From Phorcus lineatus (taxonomy: Eukaryota > Mollusca > Gastropoda > Trochida > Trochidae), in NCBI GenBank assembly GCA_921293015.1, contig OV121092.1, positions 30,139,764 through 30,203,763 of the forward strand: a DNA stretch of 64,000 nucleotides, written 5' to 3'. Below, piece by piece: positions 20,844 through 32,413 of the stretch (position 1 is its first letter; every line of letters starts with the position of its first letter). The notes beneath the pieces are model-generated. The model did not search any database. It worked only from the letters and a program-made list of their open reading frames with translations, and had not been told where the DNA came from. A program made the position numbers and the translations under genes.

Positions 20844-23308
20844 GTAGGTGAAATAGCCTTGATGGCGGCCCCATATCACCTCACCTCACCTCAACCAGGT
20901 AGGCTTTGGCTCATCTGACTTCATTCAAATTCAGTTTTGTTATTGTGGCTTGAACCAAGAAATTCACTAACGTTATCCAAGGTATTCATTTGCTATATCC
21001 AAGGTTTTCATTTGCTTTATCAAAGATATTCACCAACGTTATCTAAGGTATTCACTCGCTTTATCAAAGATATTCACTTGCTTTATCAAAGATATTCGAG
21101 AGCTTTAACCAATATTTTTTAGAGCTTTACCTAAGACATTCGCAAGCTATATCCAAGATATCCACGAAGTTTATTCAAGATACTTGATACCTTTATCCAC
21201 GCCCAAGATAAGTACAATTTAAGGATATTCACAATTTACACACTAGTAAATCACGAGCTTTATCCGAGATATTCACAATGTAACCCAAGAAATCTGAAAG
21301 CTTTATTTACTATATTCACAAGTTTCATATTATATAATCACAATGTTATGCAAGATTTTTAAGGATTTTGAATAGCCAAGATATTCACGATCTTCCTCAA
21401 CGATATTCACTACATTTATCCAAGAAAAATCACTTTTTTATCCAAGATAATCACTTTTTTTATCCAAGTTAATCACTTTTTTATCCAAGATATTGAAGAG
21501 CCTCATATTCACAATTTTACCCAATATATTCGCGAGCTTCTTACATGAAATTCACTATTAGTATCGAAGATTTTCAAAGGCTTTATCCAAGACATTTATG
21601 ATCGTGAAGATATTCTAGAGCTTTATCCAAGAAAATCACAGATAAAATTTCGAAAATTACGGAGTTATAGCTATATTTTTTAATATCTTTTTAACTTGTA
21701 GAGAGGGGAAGCAACCCCATTGGTTTCGTATCTTCTCTGTAGTAAAGTTGATTTTCAGTAAGCAGGCTGACTTTTGTTAAAACATTGATATAAATTTGAG
21801 GTTTAAACAGGAGCGCCATTTTAACAGAGTGTGAACAAAATTAGTCTCTGAATATATTGTTTATGAATGAAAAATTAAAAAATCAATAGCATTCAAGAGC
21901 CATTCCGTGAGTTGTTGGAGTCATATATGCCAAACTTAATCAATGGTGTAATTTGATCGCGAAGTATCGACTGTTACCAAAAAGACATATTTTAAATTGT
22001 TGTTTTTTTACAGTGACAATATGAAAATAGAACGTCGTAATAATGATCGAAAACCGGACAGAGGCGCGCTAGTATCTATTTATTGTCTATAACTAGTATC
22101 CATGTATATTGGACGTATTATCTACACCTCTGTGATTTTATAAGGCTGTTTTTAGATTTTCATTGAAAAAAAGTATTTGTCATATATATTATGTCTTTTG
22201 GACATGAAAAGCTAAGATGTTTTGATTTTATATCACCACATATGACATTTAGGTTCGTATCAAGGGTGAATAATATGTTATGAAAATCACGGAGTGGCTC
22301 TTTAAAATGTCATAAAACTATTAAAAACAAAATGTAGATGACGTGTAACGTCGGCTTTTCCACATGCAAAAGACCACTACACAAGTAACAAGTTAATAAT
22401 AACAAGTTTTGGTCATAATATTGGCATGTTTTATGAACATGCGAATCGAGTGAGGAGATTTGAACTTTAATCAGTAAATGCATATGTGTTGTTTTGGATA
22501 CTTACAAAAAAATCATAAAATAATCTCATGTTACTCATGTTAGGACTTTTTCATATTTCTAAAGAAGAACTAATCAAATTCCCTTACCAGGTTGCGGAGA
22601 ATGAGGGGACAGAACGGGGTACCCTGACCTTAGAGAGTTGTGAGAAAGTAGTCCATCTCTGTGGATATAAGCTAAACAAAGAAGCCGTCAAGGTCAGTAC
22701 ACAGTCTCGATTTGTTTACGATAGGGACAATATAAAGGTGCCAGTCTATAGCAGTGTATTAATTAGTGTCAATGAGTGTCTGCAATATCTCACTGATATC
22801 TGTCAGACAAAATTGCAATCTATAACACTCGAGGAATATTGGCAGTAACCGGATGATCAGGCAGTTGAGTTCGAGATAACTTGCTAGATGACGTTTTCAT
22901 TGTGGTACGTATGAATTCATAATGATTGTTACACGTGTTAATAACATTCTCATAACATTTGGCTGGTAACAGTCACTTGCTTCATTTGCAATGAATTAAT
23001 AGCTGTAAGCAATACGAGGCTTCAATAGACACCTGGGTATAGTATGAACTGCGTTGATAGAAGTGCGCTGATGTTTCCGTAAGGGCAAAGGATCCCGAGA
23101 CGAAAGGTCAAGCTTACCATTAAATAATTAAGGTCACTGTAGTGTTTTGTGAAACGGAACCCAGTTCGTTAGCACGTAGGGAAACTGGTTTTTCTATATC
23201 CGATGCGCAACCCTAAACTTAGCTCTATGCTCAAGCCAACTTCGGCAGTGCAAGTTAAAATCGTATTGACAACGATATCGTAATCAAAATTAACAAAAGA
23301 ATCTTTAT

Positions 23309-23364
<56 letters not shown>

Positions 23365-26159
23365 AAAATATCTTCATTTACATTTTGAGCAGAAAAATTA
23401 ATTTTTTTTTCGATAATTATTTATCAAACAATACTACTGTAATATACATATTCTTCGATAAAAAAATGATTATTTAATGATGTAGCTTGCTGAAGTGAAT
23501 CGCGCTTATTGGCTTAGGGAATTTGTATAAATCTAGATGTGTTTACATATTGTTTGGAAATAATATCATTTACAAAACGTTAAAGGACAAACCCAATATT
23601 CAACTGAGTTGAGTATAATTGACTCTGCCAAACTTCTTACGATGATACTGATTGTCAAGCCAACAAAATGGGGATGTGAACCTGGTAGTAACTAAATCAT
23701 GGATATTTCAACCGTGAAATAGACACAATCACTGAATTGTACTTACTTAATGCCAATAAACAACTATGCATAGTAATTGACAATATCAAACGAATTTGAT
23801 ACATACCACCCGGCAACACAACTAATCGCCTTCAGGACGACAATGATATATGGATATACAACTTCTTTATTACACAGTGGCGACGTTTCGGTATAGATCC
23901 TTATACCGTTACAACACATGCTTGATAACGGTATAAGGATCTATACCGAAACGTCGCCACTGTGTAATAAAGAAGTTGTATATCCATATATCATTGTCGT
24001 CCTTATACTACCAACTTCTAGAATGCCACTGAAACAATTAATCGCCTTGATATTGAAAATAATTCAAATAATTTTTTTGCAGAACTTTATAAAAACTGAA
24101 GATGATTCTCAATGGGAAATTACGCTTGAAGAATTCCTAGAATCGCTGTCCAAAGTGGAACAAGGGTCGTCTCGAGACACAAGGTAATGTTAAAAATACT
24201 TAAAGCATTATCTCTGGAAAAACCTCGTTATAGAATCAAGACTATGTAATTTAGTTACTCTTGAAATAAATATTCATTTACGAATGGCTGACGGACCATA
24301 TGTCTTACAGATATTTCCCTTGAGTCTCACAGCGGGCAAACTTCCTTTGTCTCACCGTCTATAGTAGCAGCTCCACGCCAAGACGTACTGTCGCATGATG
24401 TGTGATAAAAACGCATACGATATTAAGATCTTAAAGTTACACAGAGTATGTTTATGATTTTTCCATGTCACTTAAATACGAGCCAAAATGCAATATATAA
24501 GTTAAGCTCACGCGTCCTCAAAATTACGCCTTTATCTAAAAAATGCCCAAATTATGAAATTTTCTTGTTTTTACTAACAATCGGAAAACGGTCGTAGCAA
24601 TGTTACGAAATGGAATTTCTTGCGTCCCATTTACACGTATCTTACTTAAATGACCTACTTAACACTACCAATGTTTCTGTTCGTGCCTGCTGTAAAGAAG
24701 TTTTCAAAATTACGTTTGATTCATTGGCGCGCGCCACTGTTAGGTTTTCGATCAGAAAACACGACTTAAACCTGTTTATTGTCCACATCCAGAACTTACA
24801 AGCTTTATGGTACTGCTTGTCAGAGAAAACCACCACTCCTCGATAAAATAACACCATTTTTAAAGGTTGACATATTTGACTCCAACAACATACTCTGTGC
24901 TGCTTTTACACTTATCGGTCAGCTGTTTTTCGGTCTCATGAATCCAACTTTTTATTCGAGCATTTTAAGATTTTAAATTAAATTTTCCCATTGTTTTGCT
25001 TTCACACTCGAATAAATTAAGATTTCTTGTTTTAAAGCCTAGGTCACATGACTAACATTTTACTTTGTACGCGTTTATGGTCAAGGCTGTTCGTACGATA
25101 GCAAGGTTATGCTTTAGTGATTAGACGAATAGATGAATGCAAGTGACTTTTGTATTCACATGACGTAAGATAATACGCTTCTTCCTCGGGTAACACGATC
25201 TGGTATACCGTCATTTTATCAGTGTCATCCCTCACCTGGCGGCGCTGGAAACACTGCTCCGTATACAAGTTCCGTGCAATCTGGGAATGATCACAATCTA
25301 CATATTGTTCGCAGATCCAAATACATGATAAATAGAAAAACCGTAATCATTTTATAATGATGAAAATACTACTAAACACAAATTCCCAGATTTGGATCAT
25401 TCCCAGATTGTTCAGGTCGGACAATCTGCAGATTGTTTAAACAATCTAGGAATTCCTAGATTGTGTGCAAGCAATCTGCAGATTGTGATATACCCCAGAT
25501 TGTTCGTAACATATACAGGTGGTACATCATACCGTTTTACCTTCTAGAGAAACTTTTATTATCTACCACGGTGATCGAACTTAGATACCGAATATTTATT
25601 TACATTTACGGCGACCTTTTCTAACCTATGCGTTTCATGTTGTAAGATCACTACAAACAAGATCATAAAATCCGACAAAATCAAATTTGGTTTAAACGCT
25701 ATTCAGAACAAATTTTATATACCCTAACGTATACCTTCCACAATTTGCTAACTTATATTCCATGGAAATGGAGTTAAGTCTTAGCGTAGTCAGAACGTCA
25801 GTTTAGTGCGTTGAGAAGGCTCAAATTAGCAAGTCATTGAGCCTTGGGCGAGAAATACCTTGCGGGAAGTTGATATTGTAAATGTGTTTTCTTCTCTACA
25901 CAGAACAGCAGAGCTCAGACGACTATTCCAAGCTCACGATCTAAACCGAGATGGTCACGTGTCCTTCCACGAGTTGAGGTCAGTGATGCCGAGGTCTGTG
26001 GACGAGAGCGAGATCCGGGGCTTCATACAAGACTGGGACACGGATGGGGACTGGAAGCTGAGTTTTGATGAATTTGTATGCATGTATAATGCCCAGTCTC
26101 CACAAGAAACCGATCAAGGAACTGAGCAAGGACAGAATCCTGCACTGAACAAGGAGTGA
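20790..26159 (+). CDS. Four-exon EF-hand calcium-binding protein (170 aa)
   Basis: I assembled this gene from exons 20790-20843, 22591-22692, 24083-24183 and 25904-26159. All three introns are GT-AG and the reading frame is continuous (phases 0, 0, 2), giving 170 residues ending NKE. The product is a small four-EF-hand protein of the calmodulin/troponin-C type, expected to bind Ca2+ as a sensor or buffer. The first two hands are degenerate: near residues 22-36 (EGTERGTLTLES) and 56-67 (EDDSQWEITLEE). The last two are good: loop 98-109 (DLNRDGHVSFHE, ligands D, N, D, E) and loop 131-142 (DTDGDWKLSFDE). There is no signal peptide. The tail after residue 149 is Gln/Glu/Pro-rich. Each degenerate hand has its own exon and the canonical pair shares exon 4. 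An AATAAA lies 9 nt after the stop. The partner and pathway are not evident. Confidence 0.85.
20950..21660. repeat. Degenerate ~21-bp tandem repeat in intron 1
   Basis: Variants of gctttatccaagatattcac recur about thirty times with many substitutions and indels. The array lies inside intron 1 of the EF-hand gene. Short open frames in it are by-products of the repeat. Confidence 0.8.
21894..22305 (+). mobile_element. R1-family inverted-repeat element, copy 2 (variant ends)
   Basis: The left end, aagagccattccgtgagttg, pairs with the right end, cacggagtggctcttt. The internal block gatcgaaaaccggacagagg followed by cgcgc and the subterminal tcatatatgccaaacttaat match copy 1 at 3990. The differing terminal sequence marks a subfamily. 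It lies in intron 1 of the EF-hand gene. Confidence 0.65.
22591..22692 (+). CDS. EF-hand gene, exon 2
   Basis: Acceptor cccttaccag (AG 22589-22590) and donor aag|gtcagt at 22692/22693. It encodes 34 residues beginning VAENEGTERG and ending NKEAVK, in phase 0 at both ends. It carries degenerate EF-hand 1. Confidence 0.8.
23145..23225. repeat. Fragment of a dispersed foldback repeat
   Basis: The text ggaaactggtttttctatat followed by ccgatgcgcaaccctaaac matches one arm of the foldback at 27937-28025 (aactggtttattttatattc, gatgcgcaacgctaaat). It lies in intron 2 of the EF-hand gene. Confidence 0.6.
23312..23362 (+). repeat. (CA)n microsatellite
   Basis: About 25 CA units, in intron 2 of the EF-hand gene. 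Confidence 0.97.
23834..24003. repeat. Perfect 78-bp inverted repeat with 14-bp loop
   Basis: The arms 23834-23911 and 23926-24003 are exact complements by my reading, separated by 14 bp. The right arm reads taacggtataaggatctata, then ccgaaacgtcgccactgtgt. A tgat, short-stem, ccgaaacgtcg layout resembles the hammerhead-like motifs reported in Penelope-like retroelements, so the arms may come from such an element. It lies in intron 2 of the EF-hand gene, ending 79 bp before exon 3. Confidence 0.9.
24083..24183 (+). CDS. EF-hand gene, exon 3
   Basis: Acceptor tttttttgcag (AG 24081-24082) and donor aag|gtaatg at 24183/24184. It encodes NFIKTEDDSQWEITLEEFLE and on to SSRDT plus two bases of an Arg codon. 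The 101-nt length means that skipping it would shift the frame. It carries EF-hand 2. Confidence 0.82.
24431..24908 (-). mobile_element. R1-family inverted-repeat element, copy 3
   Basis: The ends ttaaagttacacagagtatg and catactctgtgctgctttta are inverted repeats like those of copy 1. The internal core reads on the minus strand. It lies in intron 3 of the EF-hand gene. The short frames here are not genes. Confidence 0.7.
25270..25510. repeat. Cluster of palindromic CAATCT/AGATTG motifs
   Basis: The palindrome acaatctgcagattgt and variants (caatctaggaattcctagat, cccagattgttc) recur about seven times, and an outer pair, caatctgggaatgatc and gatcattcccagattg, forms an inverted repeat. The cluster lies in intron 3 of the EF-hand gene. 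It is a foldback element or a dense motif array. Confidence 0.65.
25904..26159 (+). CDS. EF-hand gene, exon 4 (terminal)
   Basis: Acceptor ttctctacacag (AG 25902-25903). It completes the split Arg codon, then TAELRRLFQAHDLNRDGHVS and the second canonical loop, DTDGDWKLSFDE, and ends in TGA. It holds both canonical EF-hands and a polar tail. Confidence 0.9.
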
Positions 26160-26167
26160 CATGGTGA

Positions 26168-26173
26168 AATAAA
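26168..26173 (+). terminator. Polyadenylation signal of the EF-hand gene
   Basis: AATAAA lies 9 nt after the stop codon. A very short 3' UTR would result; a later site is possible. Confidence 0.5.
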
Positions 26174-26190
26174 GTTACTTCAGAGTTCAA

Positions 26191-26277
26191 TCTAGTTAAA
26201 ACTAGATGTATTGATCCGTCAATACGATGTAATAACGGACTTCGGGACGTATTTTATTACAGCTAGTTTTAACTAGA
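26191..26277. mobile_element. Small foldback element
   Basis: The arms tctagttaaaactag and ctagttttaactaga enclose ~57 bp. It has no coding capacity and is probably a MITE remnant just after the EF-hand gene. Confidence 0.6.
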
Positions 26278-26754
26278 CTGTTAAGAATTAGAATGATGAA
26301 TTTGTTCTCTGTCTTCGAAATATGAAATTTCTTTATGGAACATCAACGGTTTTGTATCCGCAGTTCTGCTATCCTGATATTCATCAAGGCCCAAGCCCCG
26401 TGTATCGCTTACATATAACCGGCAATGAAATGGCTTCCTCTCAAAATATTGGCAGTGTCCGGATGAGAGGACGAGGAGTTCGGGATATTTTCCTTCAGGT
26501 TTCTTGCATACCGACACTTCATTAATGCCCTATATAGGCATGAATAACAAGCGGCAGTGTGAGGCATGTGCGTTGATAGATATCAGGGTGTTGCAGGAGT
26601 TTTGCGGATATGTATACACTGACGTAGAAGGATGAAGACCGGAGCCAGTTTCAAACTTTTTTTCAAATTGCATTGCTACCGTAATAAAATATTCCTGACG
26701 TTTATTTTGTGTAAACACCAAGCTAAGGAGTTTAGACCGTTATTATATAGAGGA

Positions 26755-26889
26755 TACTAAACGACCATCCATTTAATACTATTTTTATTAAACGAGTTAA
26801 TGATTAAGTATAAAACGAGCGAAAGCGAGTTTGATACCAAATCATTAACGAGTTTAATAAAAATAGTATTAAATGGAAGGAAGTTTAGT
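26755..26889. mobile_element. Foldback MITE
   Basis: The arms catttaatactatttttatt followed by aaacgagttaatgat pair with atcattaacgagtttaataa followed by aaatagtattaaatg. Outer actaaac/gtttagt continue the pairing. The centre carries aacgagcgaaagcgagtt. It is non-coding. Confidence 0.75.
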
Positions 26890-27936
26890 ATTCTGTTTAT
26901 TACTTGACCTCAGTAATCAAGCATTATTACCGAAAGTGAACTGAACGAAGCATTTCCGCGACTAAGCCGCCATTGAGACGACGGTGCTAAGATTGTGACG
27001 TCACAACCACACAATATTATGACGTCATACGGGGAGCGGTATTACACTAGTTTAATATCGCCGTACAAATATTACACTGCAGTATCTTACACGGGCGAGT
27101 AATAAGGAGTCTTATCTATAACAATAAATACCAAGCATGTGATACTGAGGAAACATATCGCTAATGTTAATTCATTCTGTATGAGAATTCACATCATCGA
27201 AAATAAGAAGTATCTTGCAATCGCTCTAATGGGTCTCTACTCATATATTAGATTCTTTCTGGGCATAGCTTCGCAAAGTAATTCATTATCATTGATGAGC
27301 GTAAATCCTGCAGCTTAAGAGGATTAGTTATGCAATCGATGATATTTAACACTCATTGTGCTTTCTTTTGAAAACTGCTTCTTTTAATTTACTAAAACAA
27401 AACGTGATTGTGCCCCTTTAAAACGATTTTATTTCACGAAAACTGTGCTCACATTCAGTGCCTTTTACAGTTATTAAGTCTTCAATTGAAACAGCATTTC
27501 CGGACAAATTCTCGATGAAATAATTACACAATGTTTCTGATTGCATGCCTCTAGTCACATGCATTCATCAACGTTGAAGGTGAACTTCTAAATCTAAACA
27601 CGAGCAAATGTAAAAGATTTTTTTGCTCGTAAAATATATAACAATTCTTGCCGTTATTGAGTGGTAACCTGCGTGATTCAAACGCTTAAATTATAAATTT
27701 AAAAAAAAGAATTAATCTAACTCATTGATTTTAATGTAATATGGACAGCACAGATCTGTCTCATTTTCAAAACGCCCATATCCATACGAATAAAATGAAG
27801 AAGTTTCTGAGCCAACAGTGTAAATGTCAAGTTTTCGTATCCTTATAACCAAAATATATAGTTTTACTGACACACATTACATTTTTCTGTTGTCCTCATT
27901 ATAAATAGCATGCTTCATGGAACAAGGCATAGGCAA
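26890..27936. other. Intergenic stretch, no gene seen
   Basis: It contains two CRE-like tgacgtca sites near 26997 and 27020 and otherwise AT-rich DNA. The CRE-like block resembles that at 19199-19250 and may belong to a repeat. Confidence 0.4.
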
Positions 27937-28025
27937 AATTTAGCGTTGCGCAACGGATATATAAAAACCAGTCAGTCGTTTGCGGAAACTGGTTTATTTT
28001 ATATTCGATGCGCAACGCTAAATTT
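27937..28025. mobile_element. Foldback MITE
   Basis: The left arm, aaatttagcgttgcgcaacg followed by gatatataaaaaccagt, pairs with aactggtttattttatattc followed by gatgcgcaacgctaaattt, with ~17 bp between. One arm recurs at 23145-23225. Confidence 0.75.
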
Positions 28026-31000
28026 GTTTTAAACAAGGGGACGAGTAAGTCTTAACTTCATAAAGGACAATCCACTCCGAATTACTTCACGTCCTTTTAA
28101 AACTGATACTTCTTTAAGGTATGCCGCTCTAATAAGTTTCAATTACCAACAAGTAATATTTATGACTATTAGCAGCATGCTTATCTCATTTTCAGAGGTA
28201 TAATATTTGTTCTTCCGTGATACCCTTCATATGAACAATAACGCTATTAAATTATTGACGACTATCGACAAATTTGGTGGTAAGATAAAGCATAACGAAC
28301 TCCTTATGAATTAGGTTTGAGGAAAATATTACCCATTTCGAAGTGTATTTGCATGTCTAATTTTAAAGGCATCTAACTATTTAAACATGAAATTTCTGGT
28401 CATTTCTGAATAATGATTCCTTTCAACTTCCTTGGATTCATATGAATTGAATTTTTAAGGAAACATCTCAAATATGAGCACATACTGAAAACTATTCATC
28501 CACAAAGTGAGAATACTTACTACCGAAAACGGTGTTTCTTGCTATTTTGACGTCACCTTTATGGAATGTATAATTGAAAGCAAAATGGTTAAAATCGTTG
28601 TATTGCAGTCTTTAAAACTACCTTTGATCTCCAGTCAGCTCTTTTGATTGTTCCTGTGATAGGAAACATAAATAACTCCATATCAAAATGATATGGTAAC
28701 TTCTTTTAGGATTATTGGTGTCAATGTACGAAGAGTTCATATTTTCATTTTTTTAAATTGAGCTTCTCAAAAATTGAGAAAGGAACAGAATTATTAACTC
28801 GGGGAATGCACATAACAAATGTACAATATACAATGATTGTCAATTAATGAGTGTAGATATCTGGATTAAACTCCTTAAACTAAACCATTCACTCTCAAGA
28901 AAAGATACCGTATTAACTAAATTCAGTTTATTGCAAGGGCCCATCGTTGAATCTGAACAGGAAGATAGATGTATGTTTAAATACAAAATGTTATACTTGG
29001 CTATATCTTAGCGTCCCATGTTTATCGGTACATTGTCGAATGTGTGAAGTTCCGGCATTCTTATCGCTCCTTTACTTCCGGTCTTCTATCAAGGTCATAT
29101 GAGTTGGCCGTATTACGAAACAGAATTTAAAAATAATCTTGACTCATAATACGAAAATATATCTGGACGTATAGCTTGGCTGTCATGATGTTTTTACAGG
29201 CTCGTGTATTGAGTATGATGAATTTGTGCTTTTCTTCAACATGCATGATATAAATTCATATATTCGTTACCTTGAAATAAAAACATACAACATCATGTTA
29301 ATTACATGCTTTATTAACAGAATTTCGATATAAGCAGATCATATGAATTACAGAAAGATGAATACATAAACACACAAATATTTTCATAACTACAAGGTAT
29401 GATTACAAAAGAGTAATTGTTGCAAAATGTGTAAGATATTCAAACGAAGTGTCGTAAAATCTCGTCAGTGATTATCATGGTAACTTTCAAATCCAAAGCA
29501 TGTGATTGATTCGTCAATAGGAGAGAAAAGGTTTTCCGGCTATAAGCTCATGTGTAAAAAATATAAAGGTTAAATCCGCAAATATAGGTAAAAGAAATTT
29601 CTTTGACTTCATGGCCAAAAGAGGGCTTAATGTGCGTTTCTCAGCATTCTTATTATTTAAGATTATTTGAGAATTAATTTTTTTTAGACAAAACCTTCTT
29701 GGCCAAAAGTTCTACTTTTAAAGATATCTAGGTTATTAGTTATAAGATGGACTTGATTATATAACAAAGGACTAACGAGCAGCGAACATCGTAACCATTT
29801 TATAATTTGCAAATGACAGGAATATTTATAATGTATATTAATAAAATTTCATTAAAATGGCGTCAAACTCACTGCCTACATATTCAATTGCGTAAAATAT
29901 ACATGAATTTAAGGATAACAATAAAAAAATCATTGAGAAGCAATCAATTTTGAGGTTTTGACAAGCAATGTAAAAGTTCATGACAAGAAATTGTAAATGG
30001 GATCTGGTGACCAAAAATTCACCTTCTTTCAGCGTAATTAAACTTACTGTGTGCATCTGGACTGAACGCGAAATAATTCCACAACTGATATTTCAAAAGT
30101 CATTAAATTGGCATTTACATTTATCCGGCTTTTTAAAATGGAATTTATCTCCTTTTCCTTTGTTACCTTACTTATTGTTCTAAAGTGATATATTTATTCT
30201 GTTTAGGTATTCACAAATCATTTTCCAATACAAAATAATTATAAGTTCACGTTACATATGATACAAACCATTGAAATGCATCGTACTAACTTACCCCGCT
30301 ATTAAACATAAAAGTCGTAAAATTCCCTTTAATCACCTGTCTTGTATTTAAATGACTTCTTAATTGTGACATTTTTCAGCTTGAAATATCAATTCTAAAT
30401 AACAAAATTAGAATTGTTTAAGTTCATTCAACATAAGCAATTTGGAAAGGTACGGTTATTTATGTACTGTCCGTCAACATAGATTTTCTGCCCTTAACAA
30501 AAAAACAGTCTTGTCAAGAAGAAAGTCCTGTATGCTAAAGGGAAAAGAGGCAGCTCAAATATTACTTACAATGGTTTCCATTTTCAAATATACGACTTGT
30601 GTCATCAAAAGAGTTGTCCATTCAGTATCATTATGATTTTCATTTCAGGATTGGAAACAGAACTGCATCAGCATTTTCAATTATCACAACAGTTCTGTCG
30701 CTCATTTGAAGAAAGCTTGTGATTAGTGTAGAGGGTTCTGAAGCAAGAGTACACCCCTGTCGTATCCCAGTGTTTTGTGTCAATTTTCAAATGAACTCTG
30801 AAATCTTTGAGTATTCATGGTTGGTCCAAATGTTGATTGGATTCTGAATTTCGCGTCCTTTACTTCCTGTTAAAAGAATGCTTTGCCGTTCTACTTGCTT
30901 TCAAATAGTTCAGACACGTCCTATTCTTGTTTTCGTAAACTGCACACTCCATTCCTAATTACGTTAGTGTTATTATTCTTCAATATTTCCTGATATCCTT

Positions 31001-31449
31001 TGGTCTTGTGTGGCCACACCTTTTAAAGAGAAGTAAATATGTAGGCCGCCTTTGATTGCAAACATTTTTATCTGTTTTATAAACCTGACGGCTTACCTGG
31101 GCTTCCATTAGGCAATAAGCTAGCCCTAGGCTAAGTCGCGAATAAGTCAATTTTTGTTACATAAAGAGTCCTAAGCAGTAAATCATATCCAGTGGTGTAG
31201 TTCCATTTTGGCTTGGCATATATCCAATCTTTTGAATTCCGAAGAATTTGGTGAGACCTGATTTGTTGACATTTCGTTTTAAGAACCAATATCACTCAAG
31301 TTGTTCCTATTCTCTTACGATATACTTTTTAAAATCCTGTATCAGTAGCCAATTTTTGCCGAATCCAGTATTCATGTCCTGAAGTCTTCATATTCTATTT
31401 CCTTGTCGTTGTGCTAAATCTTCTAAAGTGTTTCACAAGCTCCTACTCT
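28026..31449. other. Intergenic stretch, no gene seen
   Basis: AT-rich DNA with short frames only. At 29044-29110 lies a dispersed repeat (gttccggcattcttatcgct, ctttacttccggtcttct) also found at 50247-50305. Confidence 0.45.
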
Positions 31450-32364
31450 TTACTGAAACAGTCCCCCTGAAGCGCTTCCTCCAGTGTTGAGACTCCCTGG
31501 CAGGTTTTGAGGAAGTGCAGGATTGACTCCTTGAGGGGGAGCGCCCTGGTTCATACCCTGGGGTAGTCCTACGCTGAGTCCTTGGTTGGTGTTCATCCCT
31601 CCCATTACTCCGCCCATCATATTGCCCCCTTGCATGCCGAAGCCTCCTTGTCCCATGAACTGTCCCTGCATGTAGAAGGGAGTGGTGGCCGGCTGACTAT
31701 CTGTGCCTATCTTGCAGCAAAGTGGAATGAGTCCGTAACATCTGTCTCCATTGGAAGATTCAGCACGGCAGAGTCCAAGACCACGACCTCTGAGTTCCCT
31801 CAAGGTGAACTGGTCGATCATCTCTGATGATGTTGCCGACTTGCCGGGAGAGATGAAGATCGGGTTGCCAATGACGCCACGACGTGTTCGACGCTGTTGT
31901 CGGCCAAACATGACGTTGAACATTGGCTGGTTGTTGTCGCCAAAGATATCCCCCAGAGCCTCACTGAGGCAGCCTTCTTCCACACGTGAGCCGGTTGTGA
32001 CCACAAGCTGAAAGGCTCCCATCAAGTTGGAAGACTGTCCTGCTGAGAGGACAGAGTTGACTCGCAACTCACGTCCTTGATTACCCCAAGGGTTAGCCCA
32101 AGAGTTTCTAGAACCGGAAGCTGTGCTGAAGGTCACTCTCAACTCATCACCATTTGTATTCTTCCCGATGCAGGTTTCATACTCTTCGGGTCGCATGGCT
32201 TGTCCCATTCCTCCTTGAGCCTGACCCCATCCCCCTTGAGCTTGACCCCACCCCCCTTGAGCCTGACCCCACATTCCTCCTTGTTGAGGGGAGAACCATT
32301 GGGCATAGGCAGGGAAACTAGCAAACGCTATCACAGCGCAGACGTGGACGATTAGCGATGTCAT
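31450..32364 (-). CDS. Secreted Gly/Gln/Met-rich protein, shell-matrix-like (304 aa)
   Basis: I start the gene at the minus-strand ATG at 32364, 27 codons inside the longest frame. It opens a clear signal peptide, MTSLIVHVCAVIAFASFPAYA, with cleavage before QWFS, and it lies ~50 bp from a TATA box. The mature protein has three parts. The first is a short N-terminal repeat, three to four units of WGQAQGG (residues ~28-55). The second is a folded core of ~175 residues with six cysteines, in the contexts ETCIGK, EGCLSEA, GLCRAE, DRCYG and LCCKIG, which could form three disulfides. The third is a low-complexity Gly/Met/Gln/Asn/Pro tail of ~75 residues. An Arg-rich RQQRRTRRG lies mid-core. The layout fits proteins secreted by mantle, byssus or other epithelia into an extracellular matrix. 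I do not recognise the core family. It is a single-exon gene, ending in TAA. Confidence 0.85.
   Translation of the reverse strand: MTSLIVHVCAVIAFASFPAYAQWFSPQQGGMWGQAQGGWGQAQGGWGQAQGGMGQAMRPEEYETCIGKNTNGDELRVTFSTASGSRNSWANPWGNQGRELRVNSVLSAGQSSNLMGAFQLVVTTGSRVEEGCLSEALGDIFGDNNQPMFNVMFGRQQRRTRRGVIGNPIFISPGKSATSSEMIDQFTLRELRGRGLGLCRAESSNGDRCYGLIPLCCKIGTDSQPATTPFYMQGQFMGQGGFGMQGGNMMGGVMGGMNTNQGLSVGLPQGMNQGAPPQGVNPALPQNLPGSLNTGGSASGGLFQ
32207..32280 (-). repeat. 21-bp coding repeat (WGQAQGG)
   Basis: Tandem 21-bp units within the gene encode WGQAQGG, with the last unit altered to MGQAMR. Length change here would be in frame. Confidence 0.85.
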
Positions 32365-32413
32365 TGCTTGATGGTCAGGGAGGAGAATACGGCTTGAATG
32401 ACCAGGGTACTGG

